From NCBI RefSeq assembly GCF_020740535.1, contig NZ_CP082362.1, positions 5,144,501 to 5,208,500 of the forward strand: a DNA stretch of 64,000 nucleotides, written 5' to 3'. Below the pieces are notes generated by a model that made no database searches, was not told the origin of the DNA, and saw only the letters and a program-made list of their open reading frames with translations. Positions 51,245-59,847 of this stretch are shown in pieces; the first letter of the stretch is position 1, and each line of letters starts with the position of its first letter. Source of the DNA: Streptomyces profundus (GTDB lineage Bacteria > Actinomycetota > Actinomycetes > Streptomycetales > Streptomycetaceae). The translations under genes and the position numbers were made by a program.

Positions 51245-52507
51245 CTAGACCGTGCGGAGGGCCAGGACCACGTTGTGGCCGCCGAAGCCGAAGGAGTCGC
51301 TGAGGGCGGCGATGGTGCCGCTGGGCAGCGGGCGGGGCTTGTCGATCACGATGTCCGCGTTCACCTCGGGGTCGAGGTTGTCCACGTTGATCGTCGGGGG
51401 CGCCACCCGGTGGTGGAGGGCGAGCGCCGTGGCCACCGTGGCGACGCCGCCGGCGCCGCCCAGCAGGTGGCCCGTCATCGACTTGGTCGCCGAGATGGCC
51501 ACCTGGTCCAGGTGTTCGCCGAAGACCTCCCGCAGCGCCCGCACCTCGGCCAGGTCGCCCTGGGGGGTCGACGTGGCGTGCGCGTTCGCGTGGGCCAGCT
51601 GCTCCGGCTTCAGGTCGGTGTTGGCCAGCAGGTTCCGCAGGGCCATGGCGATACCACGGCCCGTCGGCTCGGGCTGCGCGATGTGGTGCGCGTCGGAGGA
51701 GAGCCCCTGACCGAGGAGTTCGCAGTACACCCGGGCGCCTCGTCGCGCCGCGTGGTCGGCGGACTCCAGCACCACTATGCCGGAGCCCTCACCCAGCACG
51801 AAGCCGGTGCGGTCCACGTCGAACGGCCGGGAGGCCGACTTCGGGTTCTCGTTGTCCTTGGACATCGCCATCATGTTGGCGAACGCCGCGATCGGCAGCG
51901 GATGGACGCTGGCCTCCGTGCCGCCGGCCACGACCACGTCGGCGCGGCCGGAGCGGATCATGTCCCAGGCGTAGCCAACGGCCTCGGCGCCCGAGGCGCA
52001 GGCGCTCACCGGGGTGTGCACGCCGGCGCGCGCGCCCACGTCCAGACTCACATTGGCCGAGGGGCTGTTGGGCATCAGCATGGGGACCGTGTGCGGCGAC
52101 ACCTTGCGGGGGCCGTGCTCCCTGAGCTGGTCGTACTGGCTCAGCAGGGTGGTCACCCCGCCGATGCCGGAGGCCACCACGACGCCCAGCCGATCGGGAT
52201 CGACGGAGGCGTCCTCGCCGGCTCTGCCCTGGAAACCGGCGTCCGCCCAGGCCTCCCTCGCGGAGATCAGCGCGAACTGCGCTGACCTGTCCAGCTTGCG
52301 GGCCTGCGGTCGGGGCAGGATCTCGCTCGGATCGACCGCGGCGGACGCGGCGAAGGTGACCGGGAGATCGGCCGCCCACTCCTGGGTGAGGGGACGCGCA
52401 CCGGACTCACCGGCGAGCATCGCCTCCCAGGTGGTCGCGCTGTCGCCACCCAGCGGTGTGGTTGCGCCGACACCGGTGACAACCACCGCTCGATTGGTCG
52501 CGTTCAC
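51245..52507 (-). CDS. fabF: 3-oxoacyl-ACP synthase II
   Basis: A 420-residue condensing enzyme that elongates acyl-ACP by two carbons from malonyl-ACP. The nucleophile Cys170 is in TPVSACASGAEAV, the two catalytic His in HANAHATSTPQGD and KSMTGHLLGGAG, and the gatekeeper region is DSFGFGGHN. ATG 52507. Last gene of the operon fabD-fabH-acpP-fabF, about 90 bp after acpP. Transcription is presumably driven by FasR. Confidence 0.95.
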   Translation of the reverse strand: MNATNRAVVVTGVGATTPLGGDSATTWEAMLAGESGARPLTQEWAADLPVTFAASAAVDPSEILPRPQARKLDRSAQFALISAREAWADAGFQGRAGEDASVDPDRLGVVVASGIGGVTTLLSQYDQLREHGPRKVSPHTVPMLMPNSPSANVSLDVGARAGVHTPVSACASGAEAVGYAWDMIRSGRADVVVAGGTEASVHPLPIAAFANMMAMSKDNENPKSASRPFDVDRTGFVLGEGSGIVVLESADHAARRGARVYCELLGQGLSSDAHHIAQPEPTGRGIAMALRNLLANTDLKPEQLAHANAHATSTPQGDLAEVRALREVFGEHLDQVAISATKSMTGHLLGGAGGVATVATALALHHRVAPPTINVDNLDPEVNADIVIDKPRPLPSGTIAALSDSFGFGGHNVVLALRTV

Positions 52508-52596
52508 AGTTCTCTTACTCCGCTAGATCGGGGATGGTGCCGCTGGCCACCCCGAGGGGTGGCGAACAGCGCGTGGAGCCTCGGGGGTCGCCCCCG

Positions 52597-52845
52597 TCAG
52601 TCCTGGTGGTCGGCGATGTAACCGACGGCGTCGCCCACGGTCTTGAGGCCCTTGACGTCGTCGTCCGGGATCTTGACGCCGAAGCGCTCCTCGGCGGCGA
52701 CGACCACCTCGACCATGGACAGCGAGTCAACGTCGAGGTCGTCGGTGAACGACTTCTCCTCGGTCACCTCGTCGTTGGGGATACCGGCGATCTCGTTCAC
52801 GATCTCGGCGAGACCGGCGATGATCTCTTCCCGGCTGGCAGCCAT
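52597..52845 (-). CDS. acpP: Acyl carrier protein
   Basis: An 82-residue acidic protein. Ser41 in DLDVDSLSMVE is the 4'-phosphopantetheine attachment site. Helix I is EEIIAGLAEIVNEIAG and helix III FGVKIPDDDVKGLKTVGDAVGYI. ATG 52845 follows AGGAGCGCC. It carries the growing acyl chain between the FAS enzymes, all encoded beside it. Confidence 0.96.
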   Translation of the reverse strand: MAASREEIIAGLAEIVNEIAGIPNDEVTEEKSFTDDLDVDSLSMVEVVVAAEERFGVKIPDDDVKGLKTVGDAVGYIADHQD

Positions 52846-52954
52846 GACGGCGCTCCTTCGTATGCTGCGGTGGGGTACCGCGTGGATGGTGATCCATGGA
52901 CCCTGGGCCGGAACCCGGATGAGACGCTCGGGTTCCCGCCGGTGAGGTCCTTGC

Positions 52955-53956
52955 TTAGGGGAGGGTAACGACCATGGCCGCGTACACCAGACCCGCCCCG
53001 AAGCCGATGACGAGCGCGGTGTCGCCGCTTCTCGCCTGTCCGGTCGCCAACATCCGCTCCATCGCGAGCGGGATCGAGGCGGCCGAGGTGTTGCCCGTGG
53101 TCTCGACATCTCTGGCCACCGAGACATGCTCCGGCAGCTTGAGAGTCTTCACCATCGAGTCGATGATCCGCATATTGGCCTGGTGCGGGATGAAGACGTC
53201 CAGATCATCCACGGTGATACCGGCGGCGTCCAGGGCCTGCTGAGCGACCTTGGCCATCTCGTAGACGGCCCAGCGGAACACCGCCTGGCCCTCCTGACGC
53301 AGGGCCGGGAAGCGATCCCCTGGCTGGTACTCGTTCCAGGGAACCGTCTGCCCGATGACGTCCGCCTTGTCGCCCTCGGAGCCCCACACCGTGGGGCCGA
53401 GAGCCGGCTCAAGCGAGGGGCCGAGCACCACGGCGCCGGCTCCGTCGCCGAACAGGAACGCGGTGGAACGGTCGGTCAGGTCGGTCAGATCCGACAGCCG
53501 CTCGACCCCCACCACCAGCACATGGCTGGCGCTGCCGTCCACGATCAGGCCCTTGCCGATGGCCAGGCCGTAGCCGAAGCCGGCGCACGCGGCGGAGATG
53601 TCGAACGCCGCCGCGTTCTCCGTGCCGAGCCGGTGCGCGATCTCGGTGGCGATGCCCGGGGTCTGCGAGAAGTGGGACACCGTGGAGATGACCACGGCGT
53701 CCACCTGGCGCGCGGTGATCCCGGCGTCGGCGATCGCCTTGCCCGCCGCCTCAAGAGCCATCTGGGCGACGGTCTCCTCCGGGCCGGCCCAGTGCCGGGT
53801 GACGATCCCCGAACGCGAACGAATCCACTCGTCCGAGGACTCGATGTGCCGGAGGATCTCCTCGTTGGGCACGACCCGGGTCGGCCGGTAGCCACCGACG
53901 CCGACCAGCCGCGCATAGGGTGCGCCGCGGCTGGCCTTGAGTGTGGCGGGGGGCAT
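52955..53956 (-). CDS. fabH: 3-oxoacyl-ACP synthase III
   Basis: A 333-residue KAS III. Catalytic Cys124 is in DISAACAGFGYG, His in FIPHQANMRI and Asn in TTGNTSAAS, and the CoA-site Arg/Trp segment SDEWIRSRSGI is present. In streptomycetes this enzyme starts fatty acids from isobutyryl-, methylbutyryl- or acetyl-CoA. It lies 9 bp after fabD and 109 bp before acpP, a conserved arrangement. Confidence 0.96.
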   Translation of the reverse strand: MPPATLKASRGAPYARLVGVGGYRPTRVVPNEEILRHIESSDEWIRSRSGIVTRHWAGPEETVAQMALEAAGKAIADAGITARQVDAVVISTVSHFSQTPGIATEIAHRLGTENAAAFDISAACAGFGYGLAIGKGLIVDGSASHVLVVGVERLSDLTDLTDRSTAFLFGDGAGAVVLGPSLEPALGPTVWGSEGDKADVIGQTVPWNEYQPGDRFPALRQEGQAVFRWAVYEMAKVAQQALDAAGITVDDLDVFIPHQANMRIIDSMVKTLKLPEHVSVARDVETTGNTSAASIPLAMERMLATGQARSGDTALVIGFGAGLVYAAMVVTLP

Positions 53957-53965
53957 GTCCTGCTC

Positions 53966-54922
53966 CTATTCGGCTGTCTCGTGGGCTCGGTCCGCGTACT
54001 CGGCTATGAGCGCGCGGGCCGCCTCCAACTGGTCCGGGCGCTTGATCGCGACCCGGGTCACGCCGGGCAGGTTCCGCCGGGCCAGGCTGGACAGCGTGCC
54101 CGCCGGCAGAAGCTCGATCATCGCGGTGGCGCCCAACCGCTGGAACGTCTCCACGCACAGGTCCCAGCGGACCGGGCTCGACACCTGCGCCACCAGCCGG
54201 CGCAGCACCTCGGCGCCGTCCGTCAGCGCCGCGCCGTCCGCGTTCGAGACGAACGGGACCCCCGGGTCCTTCGGCGTGAGCCCGGCCACCGCGCGTTCCA
54301 TCTCCGCGACGGCGGGCTCCATGTAGGTGGTGTGGAAGGCGCCCGCCACCTTGAGCGGCAGGACCCGCGCCTTGTCGGGCTTGTCGGCGAAGAGCGCGGC
54401 GAGCTGCTCCAGCGTGCCGGCCGCGACCAGTTGGCCACCGCCGTTGTTGTTGGCGACCGTGAGGCCCAACTTCTCCAGCGCCGCCGCCACCTCGTCCGGG
54501 TCGCCGCCCAGCACGGCCGACATCCCCGTCTCGGTGACCGAGGCGGCCTCGGCCATCGCGCTGGCCCTGCGGGCCACCAGCGCCATCGCCTCGCGCTCCG
54601 TCAGGGCACCGGCGATGACCGCGGCCGGCAGCTCGCCGACGCTGTGCCCGGCGACCGCGCCCAGCACCCGGGCCGGCGTCGGCGCGGACTCCGCGCCGAA
54701 CAGCTCACCCGCGGACAGCAGCGCGCCGGCCACCAGCAGGGGCTGGGCGACCGCGGTGTTTCTAATCTCGTCGGCGTCCGCCTCCGTTCCGTAACGGATC
54801 AGATCGAGGCCGACCACTTCGGACCAGTCGCCAAGGCGATCGGCCACTCCAGGAAGTTCGAGCCACGGTTCGAGAAAGCCAGGGGCCTGGGAGCCCTGGC
54901 CGGGGGCGACGAGTACGAGCAC
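53966..54922 (-). CDS. fabD: Malonyl-CoA:ACP transacylase
   Basis: A 318-residue acyltransferase. The oxyanion motif APGQGSQ is at the very start, the nucleophile Ser94 in AGHSVGE, Arg in VARRASAMAEA and His in VAGAFHTTYM. GTG 54922 is chosen because the chain then begins VLVLVAPGQG as in the Streptomyces enzyme, with GGGAGAG upstream. First gene of the operon, 88 bp from fasR; it supplies malonyl-ACP. Confidence 0.95.
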   Translation of the reverse strand: MLVLVAPGQGSQAPGFLEPWLELPGVADRLGDWSEVVGLDLIRYGTEADADEIRNTAVAQPLLVAGALLSAGELFGAESAPTPARVLGAVAGHSVGELPAAVIAGALTEREAMALVARRASAMAEAASVTETGMSAVLGGDPDEVAAALEKLGLTVANNNGGGQLVAAGTLEQLAALFADKPDKARVLPLKVAGAFHTTYMEPAVAEMERAVAGLTPKDPGVPFVSNADGAALTDGAEVLRRLVAQVSSPVRWDLCVETFQRLGATAMIELLPAGTLSSLARRNLPGVTRVAIKRPDQLEAARALIAEYADRAHETAE

Positions 54923-55010
54923 CTTCTCACTCTCTCCCGGTTCGGGGGTCCGCCACCGGTGGTGGCGAGAACGAAGAACAGTCGTTGGATTTGTAGCCAT
55001 CCCATAAAAG
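54923..55010 (-). promoter_or_regulatory. FAS operon promoter (FasR target)
   Basis: The 88-bp gap between fasR and fabD contains an A/T-richer stretch (ACAAATCCAACGACTG on the minus strand near 54990). FasR is known to activate the fabDHPF operon in Streptomyces from this position. I cannot mark an exact site. Confidence 0.6.
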
Positions 55011-56189
55011 TCAGGCGACGGGATCCCCATCAGCGAGCCGACCGAGCATCAGGGCGATGCGCAGTGTAAAGGCCGACCGCACATCGGAAGGGGGCCACCC
55101 GGTGACATCAGTCACACGCCTGAGGCGGTAGCGAACGGTGTTGGGATGGACAAACAACATTCTGGCGGCACCCTCCAGACTGCTGGCCTGCTCCAGATAG
55201 ACGCTCAACGTCTCCAGCAGCGCCGAGCCCGCCTCCTGCAACGGTCTGTAGATCTCCTCCAGCAGCAGCGTGCGCGCGGCGGGGTCGCCCGCCATCGCGC
55301 GCTCCGGCAGCAGATCGTCGGCCAGCACCGGACGCGGGGCGTCCGGCCACGCCGCGCAGGCCCGCAGGCCGGCCGCGGCGGCCCGCGCCGAGCGGGTCGC
55401 GGACAGCAGATCCCGCACCACGGGACCAGCCACCACGGGCCCCTCGGCGAACGGACCGATCAACGCCTTCGCCGCCTGCACGGGATCGTCGCTGCCCCCC
55501 GCGACCACCACCAGCCGCTTGCCGAGCACGCCGGTCAGCACCTGGAGCTTCGCGTACCGCGCCGCCCGGCGGATCGCCTCCACCGTCAACTCGCTGTCGC
55601 CGCTGGGCGCGCTGCCCAGCACCACCACCACATGCTCGGGGGTGCGCCAGCCCAGCGCCGCCGCCCTGGACACGTCACTCTCGTCCGCCTCGCCCGACAC
55701 CACCGCGTTGACCACGAGCGACTCAAGCCGCGCGTCCCAGGCGCCGCGCGCCTCCGCCGCCTGGGCGTAGACCTGCGCGGTCGCGAACGCGATCTCCCTG
55801 GCGTAGACCAGCAGCGCGTTGCGCAGCGCCGTCTCGCTCCCCGACGGCGCGAGTTCGTCCACCGCCGACTCCATGACCTCGATGGTGGTGCGCACCATCT
55901 CGACCGTCTGTCGCAGCGTGACCGCCCGGGTCAGCTCGCGGGGCGCGGTGCCGAAGACATCGGTGCTGATCGCCTGCGGCGTGTCCGGATGCCGGAACCA
56001 CTCGGTGAACGCGGCGATCCCCGCCTGGGCGACCAGCCCGATCCACGAGCGGTTCTCCGGCGGCATGGCGCGGTACCAGGACAGCTGCTGATCCATCCGC
56101 GCGATCGCGGCGGCGGCCAGCTTGCCCGAGGACTGCTCAAGGCGGCGAACGGTGGCGGCATGAGCCTGCTTCTCATCGGCATCGGACAC
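55011..56189 (-). CDS. fasR: PucR-family activator of fatty-acid synthesis
   Basis: A 392-residue regulator (398 if ATG 56207 is used). The C-terminal HTH_30 reads YLEQASSLEGAARMLFVHPNTVRYRLRRVTDVTG near 340-373. The central GGDEF-like CdaR region lies at about 190-290. The N-terminus (EQSSGKLAAAAIARMDQQLSWYRAMPPENRSWIGLVAQAGIAAFTEWF) is the FasR N-terminal domain. Position directly upstream of fabD on the same strand is that of streptomycete FasR, a positive regulator of the operon. Starts overlap nothing; the pirin gene is divergent. Confidence 0.93.
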   Translation of the reverse strand: MSDADEKQAHAATVRRLEQSSGKLAAAAIARMDQQLSWYRAMPPENRSWIGLVAQAGIAAFTEWFRHPDTPQAISTDVFGTAPRELTRAVTLRQTVEMVRTTIEVMESAVDELAPSGSETALRNALLVYAREIAFATAQVYAQAAEARGAWDARLESLVVNAVVSGEADESDVSRAAALGWRTPEHVVVVLGSAPSGDSELTVEAIRRAARYAKLQVLTGVLGKRLVVVAGGSDDPVQAAKALIGPFAEGPVVAGPVVRDLLSATRSARAAAAGLRACAAWPDAPRPVLADDLLPERAMAGDPAARTLLLEEIYRPLQEAGSALLETLSVYLEQASSLEGAARMLFVHPNTVRYRLRRVTDVTGWPPSDVRSAFTLRIALMLGRLADGDPVA

Positions 56190-56283
56190 GGGTCCAGCCT
56201 GCCTCATTTCCCTCAGCCCCATGCCTCGGGGGGTCTCACCCGGCGCCGGGGCGCCGGCCGAAGTGCGGGATAACCTGGGCCGC

Positions 56284-56970
56284 ATGGAGCGAACCGGGGT
56301 CCTGATCGTGCGGGCTGAGGACCGCTACCGAGGCGGCGACCCGGCCGCCGGCATCGACACCCGGCACGCGTTCTCCTTCGGCGGCTTCTACGACCCGGAC
56401 AACCTGCGCTTCGGCCAGCTGACCGCGTGCAACGAGGAACGGCTCGCCCCCGGCGCCGGCTTCGCGCCGCACCCGCACCGGGACGTGGAGATCGTCAGCT
56501 GGGTCATCGAGGGCGAGCTGACCCACGAGGACGACACCGGCGCCAGGACGGTCCTCCGGGCCGGCGACCTCGCCCGGCTGACCGCGGGGGCCGGGGTGCG
56601 GCACAGCGAACGCAACGACGGGACGCTGCCGCTGCGGTTCGCGCAGATGTGGCTCATCCCCGAGGCGGCGGGCGGCCCGCCCGAGTACGACGTGGTGCGC
56701 GGCCTCGCGCCGGGCGCCCCGTACCGCCTCCCGCGCACCTCGGCCACCCTGCGGCTGCTGCGCCTGGCGGCGGGCGAACGCACCGAGCTCCCGCCCGGTT
56801 CGCTGCGTCATGTGCAACTCATGTCGGGTGAGGCCGACCTGGTCACCTCCGGTGCGGTGGACCACCCCCGCCTGGCGGCGGCCGACAGCGCGCGACTCAC
56901 CACCCCACACCCGGTGGCGCTGGCCGCCCGCGCCCCGACCGAGGCCCTCCTCTGGCACCTGGGCCGGTGA
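56284..56970 (+). CDS. Pirin-family bicupin
   Basis: A 228-residue cupin protein. The metal-binding residues are visible in FAPHPHRDVEIVSWVIEGELTHED (two His, then Glu/His) and in RLTAGAGVRHSERN. These give the His/His/Glu/His set of pirins. GxxHxHRG motif variants are typical of YhhW-type quercetinases or redox sensors. No signal peptide. Divergent from fasR. Function in this organism unknown. Confidence 0.9.
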   Translation: MERTGVLIVRAEDRYRGGDPAAGIDTRHAFSFGGFYDPDNLRFGQLTACNEERLAPGAGFAPHPHRDVEIVSWVIEGELTHEDDTGARTVLRAGDLARLTAGAGVRHSERNDGTLPLRFAQMWLIPEAAGGPPEYDVVRGLAPGAPYRLPRTSATLRLLRLAAGERTELPPGSLRHVQLMSGEADLVTSGAVDHPRLAAADSARLTTPHPVALAARAPTEALLWHLGR

Positions 56971-57455
56971 CCCGGCTGGTCTGACCCTCCCACCCGCCCC
57001 GCCCCCGAGGGCCCGCCCTCCAGGCCCAGGGCCCGGCCCGTCCAGGGCCAACGCGGCCTCGGTCCTGGCCCGACCGGGCCATGGCCCGGCGGAGCCGGCC
57101 CGTCAGCCCTGCCAGGGTTTGCCCGGCCTTGGGCCCGGCCCGCTTCGGGTCTGGCCCCGCCGGGCTTGCCTGGTCTTGGGTTTGGCCCCGCCGGGGCCTG
57201 CCCGGCCTCGGGTCTGGCTCCGACAGGGTCTGCCCCGCTTCGGGTCTGGCCCCGTCCAGGCCCGCCGGGCCTCCGGCTTGGCTTCGCCAGGGTTTGCCCG
57301 ACCTTGGGCCCGGCCCGCTTCGGGTCTGGCTACGCCAGAGCCCGCCCGGCCTCCGGCTTGGCTGCGCCCAGGCCCGCCGGGCCCTCCGGCTCGGCTCCGC
57401 CCGGGTCTGCGCGGCCTTGGGCGCGGCCGGGCCATGGCCCGGCGGCCCCGGCCCG
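56971..57455. repeat. Convergent intergenic tract of decayed repeats, including duplicated gene end
   Basis: No gene is supported. A 29-bp motif containing CCTTGGGCCCGGCCC and TTCGGGTCTGGC occurs at about 57127 and 57302. CTCCGGCTTGGCT occurs at about 57271 and 57351. TCAGCCCTGCCAGGG with preceding GGGCCATGGCCCGG at 57073-57117 repeats the true 3' end of the serine-hydrolase gene at 57430-57470. Many weaker copies lie between. It separates the pirin gene (ends 56970) from the serine hydrolase (ends 57456). Confidence 0.8.
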
Positions 57456-58295
57456 TCAGCCCTGCCAGGGCCTGCCCGGGCTCGGGCTCAGCTCGGCGAG
57501 GACGGCGTCGGTGAAGGTCGGCCAGACCTGGACGGCCCAGGGGCCGAAGGGGCGGTTGGTGAGGGTGGCGCAGGCGGCCCCCGCGTCCGGGTCGATCCAG
57601 AGGAACGTGCCGGCCTGGCCGAAGTGGCCGAAGGTGCGGGGGGAGGAGTGCGCCCCGGTCCAGTGGGGGGACTTGCGGTCGCGGAGCGAGAAGCCGAGGC
57701 CCCAGTCGTTGGGCTTCTGGTGGCCGTAGCCGGGCAGGACGCCGCTGAGCCCGGGGAAGACCACGGACGTCGCCTCGTCCAGCGTCTCGCGGGCCAGCAG
57801 CCGGGGGGAGAGCAGCTCGGCGCCGAAGCGCATGAGGTCCGCGACTGAGGAGACGCCGTCCTTGGCGGGGGAGCCGAGCAGTTGGGTCGCGGTCAGGCCG
57901 AGCGGCTCGGAGACCGCCTGCCGCAGGTACTCCGCGAAGGGCATCCCCGTCGCCTTGGCGATGACGTCGCCCAGGACCTCGAAGCCCGCGTTGGAGTAGA
58001 GGCGGCGCTCCCCGGGCGGGGCCGCGACGCGGTGCTCGTCGAAGGCGAGCCCGGAGGCGTGGGCCAGCAGATGGCGGACCGTGGAGCCCTCGGGCCCCGC
58101 CGGCTCGGCCAGCTCGATCGCGCCCTCCTCGACGGCTATCAGCGCGGCGTAGGCGGTCAGCGGCTTGGTGACGGACGCCAACGGGAGGGCCTGCTCGATC
58201 GGCCCCCGGGTGCCGGCCACCGCGCCGTCCGCCGTGACCACCCCCGTGGCCACCGTGTCCACCGGCCAGCTGTCGATCAACTCCAGGCTTCGCAT
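57456..58295 (-). CDS. Serine hydrolase, beta-lactamase/class C fold
   Basis: A 279-residue penicillin-binding-type hydrolase without signal peptide. The SxxK tetrad SVTK is near residue 41, YSN near 100 (Y-x-N motif), and HFGQAG near 226 (third KTG-like box). Short length and cytoplasmic location suggest an esterase or peptidase rather than a resistance enzyme. The last residues PSPGRPWQG are echoed in the downstream repeat tract. Confidence 0.88.
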   Translation of the reverse strand: MRSLELIDSWPVDTVATGVVTADGAVAGTRGPIEQALPLASVTKPLTAYAALIAVEEGAIELAEPAGPEGSTVRHLLAHASGLAFDEHRVAAPPGERRLYSNAGFEVLGDVIAKATGMPFAEYLRQAVSEPLGLTATQLLGSPAKDGVSSVADLMRFGAELLSPRLLARETLDEATSVVFPGLSGVLPGYGHQKPNDWGLGFSLRDRKSPHWTGAHSSPRTFGHFGQAGTFLWIDPDAGAACATLTNRPFGPWAVQVWPTFTDAVLAELSPSPGRPWQG

Positions 58296-58374
58296 GTCGC
58301 CGAGCGTAGCGCGGGCCCCTGACAGCGGGGCCCGTGGGACCGGGAGGGACCAGGGGGACCGGGAAGCGAGACGG

Positions 58375-58404
58375 CTTGCCTGGAGTGCGCTCTAACCTTC
58401 TAGC
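58375..58404 (+). promoter_or_regulatory. MerR-gene promoter with short dyad
   Basis: TTGCCT at 58376-58381 precedes the dyad GAGTGCGCTC (58383-58392) and then CTAACCTTCTAG. A dyad between promoter boxes is the usual MerR operator layout. Exact -10 box uncertain. Confidence 0.5.
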
Positions 58405-58884
58405 GTGGGGGGTATGACCCTGACGCAGACCCAGTCGTCGCTCTCGCCGCACGCGGATGACCAGACCGAGCAGGTGGATCACTGCGCCGCGTTGGACCGG
58501 CCGAACCCGCGTCCCGAGGGGGCGGACCACTACACCATCAGCGAGGTGGCCGACCACACCGGCCTGAGCGCGCACACGCTGCGCTGGTACGAACGCATCG
58601 GGCTCATGCCGCATATCGACCGTTCGCACACCGGTCAGCGCCGGTACCGCAACCGGGACCTGGAGTGGCTCGCCCTGGTCGGCAAGCTGCGGCTGACCGG
58701 TATGGCGGTGGCCGACATGGTGCGGTACGCGGATCTGGTGCGGCAGGGCGACGACACCTTCGCCGAGCGCCGCGAACTGCTGCGCGCCACCCGGGAGGAC
58801 GTGCGCCGGCGGATCGCCGAGCTCCAGAGCACGCTGAACGTGTTGGACTTCAAGATCAGCATCTACACGGACATCCAGGACTGA
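58405..58884 (+). CDS. MerR-family regulator
   Basis: A 159-residue regulator (156 if ATG 58414 is used) with a 40-residue disordered start. The MerR HTH and wing follow: YTISEVADHTGLSAHTLRWYERIGLMPHIDRSHTGQRRYRNRDLEWLALVGKLRLTGM at about 43-100. A long dimerisation helix (ERRELLRATREDVRRRIAELQSTLNVLDFKISIY) ends the chain. No metal-binding Cys is present, so not a metal or SoxR sensor. The target is unknown; no oxidoreductase is adjacent. Convergent with the DUF4429 gene. Confidence 0.9.
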   Translation: MGGMTLTQTQSSLSPHADDQTEQVDHCAALDRPNPRPEGADHYTISEVADHTGLSAHTLRWYERIGLMPHIDRSHTGQRRYRNRDLEWLALVGKLRLTGMAVADMVRYADLVRQGDDTFAERRELLRATREDVRRRIAELQSTLNVLDFKISIYTDIQD

Positions 58885-58905
58885 GCACGGCTCCCGGGGC
58901 CCCGC

Positions 58906-59796
58906 TCACAGCTCCGCGAGCAGCGACCGCTTCTTGGTGGTGAACTCCTCGTCCGTCAGCAGACCGGCCTGGTGCAGGTCGCCGAGGTGGCGGATGCGGT
59001 CGGCTATGTCCGCAGGGTCGGCCCGGTACTCGCGCCCCACGCCGTCCCTGCGGCCGTTGCCGCTGGGCTGGGCCGCGCGTATCGACTCCAGCACGGCCGC
59101 CGCGAGCGGCAGCGACTCGTGTACCAGGCCGTAGCCGATGTCGAAGACCACCGTGGCCGGATCCTGGTCCACCGGGGGCTGGTCCGTCTCCGGCTGCCCG
59201 TCCTGCCCGCGCCGCAGGAGCCGCAGATGGCCGCCGGAGACCTCGGGCGAGCGCCACTCGATGTCGGCCAGCTCGCCGACCGGGAAGAACTGGTCCCCCG
59301 CCTTCCACTTGGCCGAGGAGGCGCCCGTCCGGAACCAGCGGAAGGTGACCAGCTTCCCGTCGAAGGAGACCTTCCCGTCGTACGCCTTGAACTGGAGCGG
59401 CGTGGCCGGGGCCGAGACCAGATGGCGGTCCGCCTCCTCGCCGGCCTCGGGGCCGAGCGCCGAACGCACCTCGCTGGCGTAGTAGTCGGCGAGGGTCTCC
59501 CGCTCGGCTGGCAGCACCAGCCGATACGGGTCCGCCGCCTGCCGCAGCTGCCCGGCCGCCGCCTCCACCAGCGGATCGGCGCCCGGGCGCGGCACCGCGT
59601 GCAGCACCACCGTTCCTTTGCGGGCCCCCGGGGCCAGCTCGACCGAACTCAACGCCTCGTACGGGATGCGTCGTTCGCCCAGCGCCTGGAAGAGCTTCGG
59701 CGTGCGGATCCCCCGTTCGAAGCGGATGAGCACGGAGTCGGTGTCGAACTCCCATGTGGAGTGGATTCCGGCCAGCACATCACCCATGCGGGTCAT
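58906..59796 (-). CDS. DUF4429 protein with C-terminal SHOCT domain
   Basis: A 296-residue cytoplasmic protein (293 if ATG 59787 is used). Two DUF4429 copies are visible: STWEFDTDSVLIRFERGIRTPKLFQALGERRIPYEALSSVEL at the start and LQFKAYDGKVSFDGKLVTFRWF with LADIEWRSPEVSGGHLRLL near 145-205. The last 40 residues (IADRIRHLGDLHQAGLLTDEEFTTKKRSLLAEL) are a SHOCT module, a short domain linked to oligomerisation or signalling. Common in streptomycetes, function unknown. Confidence 0.9.
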   Translation of the reverse strand: MTRMGDVLAGIHSTWEFDTDSVLIRFERGIRTPKLFQALGERRIPYEALSSVELAPGARKGTVVLHAVPRPGADPLVEAAAGQLRQAADPYRLVLPAERETLADYYASEVRSALGPEAGEEADRHLVSAPATPLQFKAYDGKVSFDGKLVTFRWFRTGASSAKWKAGDQFFPVGELADIEWRSPEVSGGHLRLLRRGQDGQPETDQPPVDQDPATVVFDIGYGLVHESLPLAAAVLESIRAAQPSGNGRRDGVGREYRADPADIADRIRHLGDLHQAGLLTDEEFTTKKRSLLAEL

Positions 59797-59847
59797 CGTA
59801 AGGGGCGGCACCGACGAAAAGACTTCCCCCGGATGGGTGTGTTCGCG

